Source: Micrasema longulum
Taxonomy: Eukaryota; Arthropoda; Insecta; Trichoptera; Brachycentridae
Length of the DNA stretch: 64,000 bases
Direction: 5' to 3'
Assembly (NCBI GenBank): GCA_022494885.1
Contig: JAGVSM010000894.1
Span: 1 to 64,000 of the forward strand
Both the position numbers and the translations under genes were made by a program. Within the stretch, counting starts at the first letter, position 1; each line of letters opens with the position of its first letter. Below are positions 37,601 to 49,600 of this stretch, piece after piece. The notes beneath the pieces are model-generated. The model made no database searches. It had not been told where the DNA came from and saw nothing but the letters and a program-made list of their open reading frames with translations.

Positions 37601-40600
37601 GCGAGAGGCCGTCTCTAAGAGCTACGCCGCTGGGCCGGACAACTCCGGAGCGGCGTACACATCGCAACAAGACTGCTACGAAGTGCGTAACCCAGTTAGC
37701 GATTGGACAGGGAAACCTGTAGAACGCATGCCGCGACGTGCAAATGGCGAGCATGTGATAACACACACCAACCAACAGCCAGAATGGCAGATGTTTATGG
37801 CCAGGCAAACCGGAGCAAGGGACTTGCCTCAGTTTTCCGGTGATCCGTTAGACTGGCGAATATTCAAAGCTCAGTTCGACCAGTCTACAGAGATGTGTTG
37901 TCTCTCGGATGCCGAGAACATACTCCGACTACAGAGAGCCCTGTCAGGACGGGCCAAGGCGACAGTGTCTTCAATGTTGGTAGATCCGCATAATGTGCAA
38001 GACATTATGCGGATGCTGGAAGCTGCCTTTGGTCATCCCGAGATCGTCGTAGACAGGGTGCTGGAGCGGATCCGAAAGCTCCCAAAGCTCGCTGACAACG
38101 CGTCTCTGGAAGCTCTGACGGATTACGCAGTGGCCATAAGAAACGTCGTTTCGACCGTCGAAGGATTCGACGGAACTCATCTCTCATCTCCGAAGTTACT
38201 GTCTGAGATGACACAGAAGCTGCCGCGCGTTGAACGCATGATGTGGATCATGTCGCGGGCGGACATCCGGGAGAAAGCTACCCCCCGGGACTTAGCGCTG
38301 TGGCTAGCGAAGTTGACCGGAGCGATTCCGAATGCAGGCTGCATCGGAATCAACACAGAACCACCGAGAGTCGAGAGGAAGTACGTACAGGAAAGGCACG
38401 TATTTCTTACTCAAGATGAAATATGTTTGTGTTGTGAAGCCAGTGGGCATGAGATGCCAAAGTGTCAGAAGTTTCTTCGGAGGAGGACAAATGAGAGATG
38501 GGCGTTGGTACGGAATATGGGTGTGTGTTACCAGTGTTTGAAAAAAGGACACCAATCGAACCGCTGCGTGGAGGCTAAGTGCAACGAGTGCAATGAACGT
38601 CACCATCAAGCGCTCCACCAGCGTCGTCCAAGTGATACAAGATCGGACAATGGATCTGTGCATGAACATGAATCAGTGAACGGCCAAAGCGAACATGTGT
38701 TAGTGACAAGATGGACAGGTGTGCCGGTTACCTTCAAGGTTGTGCCGATAGACTTGATGGGCCCGCGTGGAGTGCTTAAGATCCACGCGCTTCTGGATGA
38801 GGGATCATCTGTCACTCTCCTCGACGAAGAGGTTGCGCGCACTATTGGCGCCACCGGAGATAGTGAAACTATCCGGATTGCCGGCGCGAATGGAAAAGCA
38901 GACACGCTACGTTCACAGCGTGTCGGAGTAACAATTGTTGCGAACAATTGTGAATATGGCATTCACGCGCACACCATGAGAGCGATAAACCTGCCACACA
39001 GGAATGCAAGCAGTGCATTTCAGAATAAGAGTACGGTCAGACCGAAGATGTTGATCGGTTTGGACTACGCTACTCTAATGATGTCGACGGGCCCACCGGT
39101 GTTACATGCCGATGGGCTATTGACAGTTGAAACTGCCTTGGGCGCAGTTACATATGGAGGTACTGTGCATCCCAAGTGCAATCTTGAGATTGAACGGCGC
39201 CGCGCTATAGACACGCGTGTGGCCGAACTGCCAGAAAAGGCAGAGAGAACCCTCGACGTGAACTCTACGGGAGTCACCACCGCCGAGCGAAGCCGCGTTA
39301 CTGATGTGCGCGCAACAGAGCGAGATTTAGATAAGAATCTCAAAGTGAATTTTGTGGGCGTTATCGCCAGTGAATGGAGGCGCGCTGCAGATGTGCACGC
39401 CGCGAAGCTGCCAAGCAGCTCACCACGGGGCCGAGTCCGAAAAGGCGGACTTGTGAAATGTGTTCACGCCGACACTAAGAGAGTCGGCGCTATGATCCGG
39501 AGCCGCGCTGCGGACTCGCGTGTAATTGAGAAGAGTACAGAGGACATCCCCGTCGACCTGACTACTTGTGACGGGGGGAGCCCGGATCTCGCGAGATCAG
39601 GGCTACGCTGTCGGAAGCCACGCTTTCAATGGAAAGAGGAGTGGCGAAAAGAGAAGGCGCTCAGCAAGCCGCAGCCTCCGCTTAAAGGTCGGCCCGCTGA
39701 GGCCAATACTTCGCTCAGGATGTCACCGGTTGCCCATCGCAGGCTTGAAATCATAGGGCCAGCGATGGTCGTTACCAGCCGGCGGAAGAAACATCGCTAC
39801 GGGGCGCATCGCCCGACATACGGACATGGTTCGGCGTCGATGGCCCAAAACTTCCTGGCGCGCCTACGAGGATGGCGCGGCCCAGCGCCAGTGATCTGGG
39901 AAAATGTGGAGAACAGCGCGTCCTACGGGGCCCTTGGTACAGGCAAGCTGCACGGGGGGAGTGTATCGGACGCGCTTAAATGAGAAGTCCTAGCTAGGTA
40001 CCCCAGTATTTGTTAGCTATGGGCTAGACCTCTAATAAAGATATTTGATCACTTTCGGGTCTGGTCATAGCAATACCGGGGTAGATGTAGAAAGGGATTT
40101 GTGTAAAATTGAATTACTGTTTGTTGTATATGTGTTTTGTGCTATTTTATTGTTATGAAGTGTTCATATTATTTGTTTGTATTGCTTTGTGTCGCTCGTT
40201 ATGGCTCCAAGCAAATGGCCCGTACGGGCGGAATGCGCCCGTATTTACGTCGTCCGCGGCCGGTAAGTGGCCGAGAGTGGAGGGGGTTGTGCCCTCCGCG
40301 CCGCCTCGAGCCAATCGGCGCGGCGATACGGAGCCATTTGCCGAGCGTGGCGAGCGAGGGTTTATAACGTGTGCACTTTGGAATAATAAATTAGTTGAGC
40401 TCCGCGCTTGTAACTGAAAGGTCGTGTGTTGTTATTTTCGCCTCCACCCTGAAGTACTCCCGCCATCTTGCCTTTGCCTCCGCTCTGCCCGCCGACTGCC
40501 TTCGCCTCTTTAGACCACTTGGACCGGGTGGAAAGTCCTTTTCAGGGCTACTGAGGTTGACGTGTGTGGTCGGCGCAGTCGTGCTCCTACCTCCCGACCT

Positions 40601-43600
40601 AGCCTTGTGTGTTGGCTTGGGAGGGTGGCTTCCCGTTTACGCCGGGACGTCTGACTGCCGCAGACGCGGGCGACGGGCCAGCGCAAAACGTGGTAACACG
40701 TACGTTACACCTATGTTATAATTTCTTATTTAATTTTTCTTAATTATTTCCTTATTTTCAGCTGATTTTATTTCATGTATCTATATTTTTTATACTGTGT
40801 TCAGGTGTTTTGTTTTATTATAATTGTTTTTCAATATTATTTTATATTTTTTCAAAAGCGTAAGCCGTCGAAATAAATAAATAATCAATTCCTTTTCCAT
40901 AATTAATAAAAATCAACATATAATTTAACCCTGTTATAGCAAAAAATATCTAAAAATTCGCCGCTCATAATTCACGCATTCGTCCCCCATCATTGTCAAC
41001 AACCGACTGAATTTATTTCACACAACACCGGCTATGACGGGTACAGAACAGCGTCTCTGTCTTCCTTGTTATGTGTTCTATCTTCGCGCTCTCTCTAATA
41101 CGGATGTATTGCTGTATTTGTGGACATCATTCTTCAGGTAGCAAGGTTAAATATGTTTTGTATTAAAACCCAGCAATGTTATACAAATTTCACTTTCTAA
41201 ATCGGGTGTGAAAATGTTCGTTTAAAGATTCTAAAAAATACAACTTCTTCGTTAAAAAAAATAAAAGAAATATATCAAGTCTTGTATCGTATATCGACTG
41301 GTGTGACATCACAGCCACACAAGAGTTAATGAGGAAAAATTTGTTTGGTAAAAAAAAGGGTTTGGTAAAAAGTTTTTGGTTAAATTTTGGTGCAAATGAA
41401 ACCTAATTTAAAATTGGTTCGAATTTTTTTTAGAACATTACCTCATTGATTATTATTTTATTTGTGATTTTTGTCGAAAAACTGTATTTTTGCTTCTTCC
41501 ACGTTGTTTGGAATATTCTTATTTCTGAATTTGTGCTCCAGATTTTCAAAAACAGCCCAACTTAATTCCATTCGTCTTGTTCCAACTCTTAAATTTTTTT
41601 TTTTTAATTCTCAATAATGAAACTTGGTACTTACATAGGCAGGCACTCCGCCTTCTCCTCCAGTTGTGTCACCTCCAGCCTCAGTGTGCGAGCTCCACTG
41701 GAGTTCTGCGTAGTTGAACATGGCGTATGTGTACACTTCATCGGTGGCCAGAATCATTTGGAAGGTGTTAGTCTAAAATTAAAAATCATCTTCGGTCATA
41801 AAATCGCATAAGCGCGTATTTTACCAGCAATGGAACAAACAGTCTGCCAACGTTTTCCAACTGTTTTTATTTTGCCTTCCTACTAGTCCAATTAAAAAAT
41901 ATATATATTTGTCGAAAGCATACAAAAAATTAACATATAACTTATCAAGTCCTACTAAACTGCATAAAATGCAGTTCTGACGAACTGCATTGGTAGATGC
42001 TTATAGTCAAGTTCTAATATATATACATAATCTTATCCCTTAAATTATATAAACATCTGAAAACTCTCATTACTATGGAAAAAAAGAAAATATGTACATC
42101 GAAAATAAAAAATTGTCCAAATAAAAAAGAAAACACAAAAAAATCTCTTAAATTTTCTTCATCTCTGTTGTAATATGTTAATATAAACAGCTCCCCAGGG
42201 AGTTGAATCCAGTCCTTGTCTACAAAAATTTGGACAAACTCAAAATATTGTTGATAAATTACCTGGTCCATGAAGAAGTATGGAAATTGAAAAAATAATA
42301 TTTTCAGGCGTTGCCTAGTATGTAGGTGAAATAATTCAATTAGATGAATCTCACCCGCATAAATAAAGGTTTCAGCTCTTTAACTTACAAACATCAACAG
42401 ATAAAAGAATTGAAAGAATATAGATGTTCAAATATAGGCAGAATGGTGAATGTTACACAGTGTGTAAAGTGGCCACTTAAAACAGCCATTGACAGGTCAT
42501 AAGCCTAGACTTCTATATTACCTTCTTTTAAATGTTCTTCATCTCTGTTGTAATATGTTAGGATAAAATATCTATAGATTTAATCAATACAGATATTGAA
42601 ATATCGTATCGTGTCGCGTCAAGTACATTTATTTTTCAATTAATAATTTGATCATTGAATTTTGTAAGTTCTGTACGAGGTTTATGTTTGTATTACTAGA
42701 AAAAGCCCATGAGGTTAAAGCGTATCTTATAATTGATTCTAAAAGTGACAAATAAATTATTCTTAAAGTGCTATCAGGGACATAATATTTCAATACATAC
42801 ATTTTACCAACTATTGATCTAAGTCTATTACACATTTTTTGTACATGAGCATCCCACTATGTTACTGAATGGGCAAAGGCACAAAAAAGAAATTAAATAA
42901 ATAGAAGATCACATATTAAATGTTTTGAAAACAATCATTCCAGTAAAAAAGTCAAATAATGCCAATTTCTCTACACCGACAAATAAATCTTTTGTTTTTA
43001 TAATAAACTAAAAATCACCTCTATGTGTAATATTTTTTCGTGGTGTAATGATTAGTGCGTTTGCCTACCATGCAAGAGGTCTCGGGTACGATTCCCGACA
43101 TGGTTGATATGAAATATTTATTTAAAAGGGTTTCTTTACACTAAAAATATTTCATGGTCCCTGGACTGGTACCTGAAGCGTGAGACTGATCATCTTACCT
43201 TCGTGTAACAAAAAAGATCAAGATACGCTTAGATTCTAAACATCGTCGAATTTAAAAAATCTGTTGTTTTTTTTATTATTTTATTTATTAATATTACCCC
43301 CTATAAGCAAATCGCTGAATATTATTAACTTAATTTTAGTGCATGTTCGGATATGGTGGTGTTTGCGTCCCCTTTATGTATTTTTTCGTAAGTAATTTGT
43401 ATACTACACTCACTACATGTTGGTGTAGTGAGTGTCCTAACGAAGAGAAGGATACGTCTCGAAACTGGTTGACATTAAAAGTCGGTAAGTGGTTACATAC
43501 AAATATTTACTAGCATTAATTAAAATGTTAAAATTTAGCAATGAGTTAACTTTAACTTATGTTTTATCAATGCAACTAGGCACAAAGTTCTAAACAAACT

Positions 43601-46600
43601 TACCTTGTACAGAGAATTATCAATACCGCCAGCAAACGTCATGTTCTTCCACGTGATGATTGCCGAGTGTTTCGGCTTAAAGTCTTCGGCCCCAATGACA
43701 CCAAGGCGAATGTCCCAAGTCAGCCTTTCCCTCATCTCCACTCCCGGCTGGTCCGTCCTTCCTTGCAGATCCCTCTCCATCCGGAAGTAGACTCCCGGCC
43801 TCCTCTGGTCGACGTCCTCGGCTCTGGCGGCCCCGATGCGGCATTTGCTGTAGAATATCCCGATGAATGAAGGATCGTTCTTATCAGGCCAGTCCTTGAC
43901 TGGGAAAGTCAGCGGGTAGGTGTAGTGAGCTGGCGGGTCACTAAATTCTAAGTATCCGTGCATAGACACCTGCGGGAAAAAAAACAACAATAATTACCTA
44001 ACTCACGAATTATTTATACGTTTTTATTTATATCCCTACAGAGATGAGGTAGAATTTTTTCAAATTCAGGATTATGGATATTCGAGCGTTTACAGGGCTT
44101 ATGACCTGTCATTGGTTGGGTTAAGTGGCCACTTTAAGTAGATACTACAACATTCCTCATTCCGCTTATTAGCGAATATCCACACAGGTAACATTTTTGA
44201 TTTTTGTACATATCTTACTAAACGAGAAACCATTCACAAGCGAGTTGGAGCGCCATCTATGTATTGATATTGAAGTTAAGTATTTTAATTAGCAGATTAC
44301 TTTATTTTATGTAGTTAAGACTCTTCCGAGTTAAATTAAGTACTAGTAATCGCCTGCAGATGACTCTGCAATTTATTTTTACTTATATTTGACCAGATCT
44401 TATTACACAACATTATTTTGGTACGTGTATTTGTACACAAATCTGGATTTCTCCCAAGGGGGAGTAGGTTAAAGTGGCCACTTAACCCAACCAATGACAG
44501 GTCATAAGCCCTGTAAACGCTCGAATATCCATAATCCTGAATTTGAAAAAATTCTACCTCATCTCTGTAGGGATATAAATAAAAATATATACCTACTCCC
44601 CCTTGGGAGAAATCCAGATTTGTGTACAAATACACGTACCAAAATAATGTTGTATTTATACGTTTATGATTCATATAATTAATGGTTGTGCTTTCACACT
44701 TATAGATTACGCAGACAGGGTATAGTCTAAGCTTATAACCGAGTTGCACAGTTTAAACCCGCGCTGTGCCAACGGGTGCCCTGCAAGACATCGAACCCTC
44801 CCAACAATATTTTAACTAATTATCTCTGAAGATAGAATGGATATCCGGTAACTTTACGGGATCCGGCCGGATAGGATAGAAGCTTAATATCCGGAGGGTG
44901 TCTACCTAGTATTTATTAAACTGTAAAAAAATCATGAAATCAACCCCACTACATAGATTCATTGATATCCATCGTGTTCGGGGAAAATGAAGCAACCGAG
45001 ATCTGGGTACGTATTCTGATGGAAGGTTAAAATGTATCTTCAATTTTATCTACAAAGTAAAATTAAGTTTTTAGTATGAAAAATATGATATGTTTACAGT
45101 TTTTTTTCCTAAACATGTTCAATTACCAGTTATCGACGAAGATACATTGAATTTTTATACAAATAAACATACTTTCATACATAAATATCGATATTAGTTT
45201 TTTATTAATATCCCTACAGAGATGAGGTAGAATTTTTTCAAATTCAGGATTATGGATATTCGAGCGTTTACAGGGCTTATGACCTGTCATTGGCTGGGTT
45301 AAGTGGCCACTTTACGTACTACAACATTCCCCATTCCGCTTATTAGCGAATATCGACACAGGTAACATTTTTGATTTTTGTATATATGTTATTAAATGAG
45401 AAACCATTCACAAGCGAGTTGGAGCGCCATCTATGTATTGTTATTGAAGTTAAGTATTTTTAATTAGCATATGTGTAAAATAATGTTGATATTAGTTTTA
45501 CCGTCTCAGTGTATACCGATGAAGATAGCTGTTCATAATCGCGGCCCTGAGACTAAGCACTAGATAGAAAGCAAAAAAAGCTTATGTATTGTGCCAGTGT
45601 TGCTTTATGGAGTGGAGGGTTGGACTCTCAAAGTCTCAACAATGAACAAAATTAAGGCCTTCGAACTTTGGTTGCGCAGAAGAATGCTTCGAATCTCATG
45701 GACTGATCGTGTCTCCAATGAAGCGGCTTTAACATTATGAACAAAGAGAGAAAGTCACTGACCACTGTCAAAAGAAGAAAAGCTTCATACTTTGGTCAGA
45801 TATTCCGCAATGAGAAGTATGCCCTTATGGAAGGAAAGATAGAGGGCACACCAGGTATGGGACAGAAAAGAGCATCATGGCTTAGAAATCTCAGACAGTG
45901 GTTCAGTGTGCCGGATGCAGCAGCGCTGATTAGACTGATTAAGGATCGTGATACATTCAGGATGATGGTTGCCAACCTCCGGTGGGAGCGGCAAAAGAAG
46001 AAGAAGAAGATTATTTTTAGTCTCTTAAAAGACTGGTAATTTTTTTTTCTGGAAACAGTGCTGTACTTAAAATTGTGTCAAATATGAAAAATGCGCAAAA
46101 TACGACATGTTTTTAAATACAGTGGTGGTATTCTAAATATTCTCTATTCCCCAGAGAGTGGTTGATTTGGGGATTTTTATTTTTTGCAAGCACCTAAACT
46201 TTACTTCATTTATGGCTGCACTGATGATGTCAAACAAATACGAACACGTGAAACTAAATACGAAAATTTTCATTTAGACCATTATTGCGACCTTAAGTAT
46301 TACCCAAAACACTTAATTAGGCTGAATTGACCAAATCGTATTTGTTTTTTTTTTCAGTTTTTTAAACAGTTTTATACATCATTTAACGTTTAATCATCAG
46401 TGAGGCCATTTTATAAAGTAAAGTGTCGTCGCATTCAAAAAATTTCAATCCCCAAATTAACCACTCTCTAGGGGGTAGAGAAGATTCAGAATACCACCCT
46501 AGATATTTTTTAATAAAAAATGAACTAGAAGGACCAATGTCAGATTTCATATTTTTTCTTGCTAACATTTTGTAGAGAGTCAATGTCAATTAAAAAACAT

Positions 46601-49600
46601 GTATATTTAACTATTTTATTCATATATATATTATTTGTTAGAAATTAGTAATAAAAAACGTCAAATAGTTTATTATAACGCCGCAAAATGGCTACATTTT
46701 TACTCTCCAGTAATATTACGATTTAAGACATTGGTCCTTACAGATCCAAGCCACAGATATTATACTGTTTAATAATTTAATTTCCAAAATTTGTAAAAAT
46801 CATCGTGTAATTTAGGCCTGTTATAGCGAAATACGACATCATTATTTTTAAAATAGGAAGTATCTGTCAAGTTTTATATTTTCCGGGGACTTGTGTCTGA
46901 CTCTGTATATAATAGCCACAAAATAGTTTAAACCGTTTGTTTTTTTAATACCCGTATGCAGAGACAAAACTTAAGGTGAGGAAAGTACATTCTAATTTCA
47001 AATGCAGAGAATAACCCGAAGGTGAAGACAATAGAATGTACATTCCTCACCTTAAGGTTTGTCTCTGCATACGGGTATAAGTCTCTCCAAAACTCGAAAC
47101 AGGAGTTCTGCTATTGTTTTTATTTCTTTGCGACTTACCCTGGTATAGTTGAATCTGAATCCAAAAAACGGCAGCTGGAAGTTAAAATTCTTGTGAATCT
47201 GCGGTGTGGAGCCGTGGATGTCATTTTGGTAGTCTCCTTGGTTCTCGTCTCCTCCCTGGTCGTAGAAGGGGTATAGGAACCTACTCCTGATAGTCTGGAG
47301 TCTGCTCTCAGTGATGACGTAAGGAACTCCGTTCACACTGTGGCTAGTGGATGGAGCCACTCTACCGTCGATGTGAGCTGGAAGAAAAAAAACGTGAATA
47401 TATTTTACATTGTTATTTTTTTATAACACATACGCCTAAAGGGCCCAAAAGGCATAAAGTCCATAAATATATATATTATATTTTCCTTATAGTGCCGCCC
47501 CATTGTGGAGGTTAGCTATCATCATGGCAGTTTTTTATTTTGGCTTTAATGAACTGGTTCGCCCTCTCTTATATATCATATGCTTCTCGAATTTGGTCTC
47601 CTTTGTATAGGACTCATATTGACCATTTTGAGTCTGTCCAACACTGTTTTAAAAAAAGTGGCATGGTTGCTCGGATTGCATTTCCTTTTTGAATTACTAT
47701 TTTTAAATAGAGCAATCTCTTGAAGATGGACCTTATTTGCATTTTTAAATACTTAATGCTATAAGTGATGCCCCATCTTTGTTGCAATAAATTTCTCTTC
47801 ATGATCCCAACCGTCAAAATCTGATATTTACCAAATCTTCTGAGAGCAACTTTTGTTTTTATGCCCCCAATGTCCAGAATGTGTAGATTAGTCAATACGT
47901 CCACAATTCGGAATTCTTAGGGATAATTCTTCCGGCTTTTCGTAGATCTTTTCGCCAATAACACAGTGTGGGATGAAAAATAGAGTGGCGCGAGTCAGCT
48001 CGAAGTCTTGTATGTTGATCGTGTTTTTGAACATATTGTACCATTATTTTATTGCGCTTGTTTGTATTTGCTATATAGTTTTATGTTATTTTTCTTCAGT
48101 TTCTTGCAAATGTGTTTTTTCATATACCTACCTAACTGTTGTAATTGGCTAGGGCCGTATATTTTATAAATAAAAAATTATATTTTCTCATTAGTGTGTA
48201 ACGTGTTCCACTTTTATACTTATATTTGTGAAAATCTTTGACTGATTTTATGCTTGCTTATATAATTTTTGTTGTTTTTCCTAACATAAATAACATGTGT
48301 ATGAAGAGTTGCATTTCCTTTGAAATTAAGTGAAGTATGGAAGAGTACAACAGTAGTTTGCCCATGGTTTTCGGCCATATAAATATTGCACATATATGTA
48401 GGTAGGCATTCGGGCTTGATAAGATTAGGTACTTTACAGTACCTAATCTTAAATAAATAATGATAAAAATCCTACATGTGCTCAAAACAAAAGGTCATAG
48501 AGCCGTTTTGTGACGTTGTTTATACGCGCTTTTTGAATATCATATACAGTGGAACTCCATTTACCCGAACTCCAGTCATACTGTAGGAGTCACCGGAAAT
48601 CAATTCTTAGTGTCAGCGGACCGGACTTACTATCGTTTTAAGGGCATTGCAGAAAGTGAATCATACATTTACTGTAAGTAAACAATTCATTATCAAAACA
48701 TTCCATTGACTATTAACAAACTGCTAATACGAGCTGATGTAAAATCGCTGAGGAACACGGAATCGGTACACAACCTTAAAATTTCATCAGGAATTAAAAT
48801 GAACACTGAACAATATATAAGTAATAGCATTCTCAGTTAATACCGTGAGTTCCATCATGTAGTCCAGTTCAGTGCACAGCTTAAACAACTTAAAACGTTT
48901 ACGCAATTAATATCTCTATTAACCTTTTTATTAAACATGTAATAAATACGCCTCAAATCAAAATACCGTTACTTCTGTCAACCACCAACTGGGCACCAGT
49001 TCCTACGCATCCACATGCAATCAATCCTACAATCCGGGCTGCCAAATATCCCGATCGTTATCAGGAAATAAAAATAAACCAGATGTTATAATTATTAGCG
49101 ATGAAACGGATAGTTGTCTAGCCGAATGCCGGATATTTCTGGGTTAATTTTTTTTTCTAGGGTGTACGAACACGGACGAACGTTTTTATGCAAAAAAAAC
49201 ATTTTTTTAAATAGGTAATGAGGGTTACTTCTTTTTTCCCAAACACGGTCGAAATCAATAAATTAATTTAATGGCGTTGATTTATTTAATATTAGATATT
49301 CTCCGGGTATTTGACTACTATCCGGTATCCGGCCTAATTTAAATTTACTGTACGGCTTGTTTTTGATAAATTGTTTCTTATAGGAGCTGGGACCATTCAT
49401 AAAAGTGCCCAGTTTTATCTGCCATCTTCAAACGTATGCTATACAAATATGATAAAATTTTTAAAAAAAACAAAAACGTATCAACACAGAAAATTTCTTT
49501 CTGCTAAAAAAAACAAAACTAGGTTCGGTTTTTGGTTGCAAAAAACGGGACAACGAAACCTCGATTTTGTCGATTTTAGTTTTTTTTTGCACCACAACAG

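Larger units (their letters stand above)
35995..40709 (+). mobile_element. BEL/Pao LTR retrotransposon, non-autonomous (Gag-protease only)
   Basis: The element spans two colinear 748-bp LTRs (35995-36742 and 39962-40709). Both begin TG and end CA, and 5-bp duplications CCTAT lie at 35990-35994 and 40710-40714. The 3.2-kb interior holds one long frame with Gag zinc knuckles and an aspartic protease. No YxDD reverse transcriptase, RNase H or integrase is present, so copying needs a partner element. I count about seven LTR mismatches by eye (under 1%) and the frame is open, so the insertion is recent. It sits in mesh intron 4, antisense to mesh. Confidence 0.92.

Noticed and set aside
48545..48900. 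Possible second TA/CAGT-ended pogo-like element
   Set aside because: A matching right inverted repeat was not found; only a weak resemblance near 48845.
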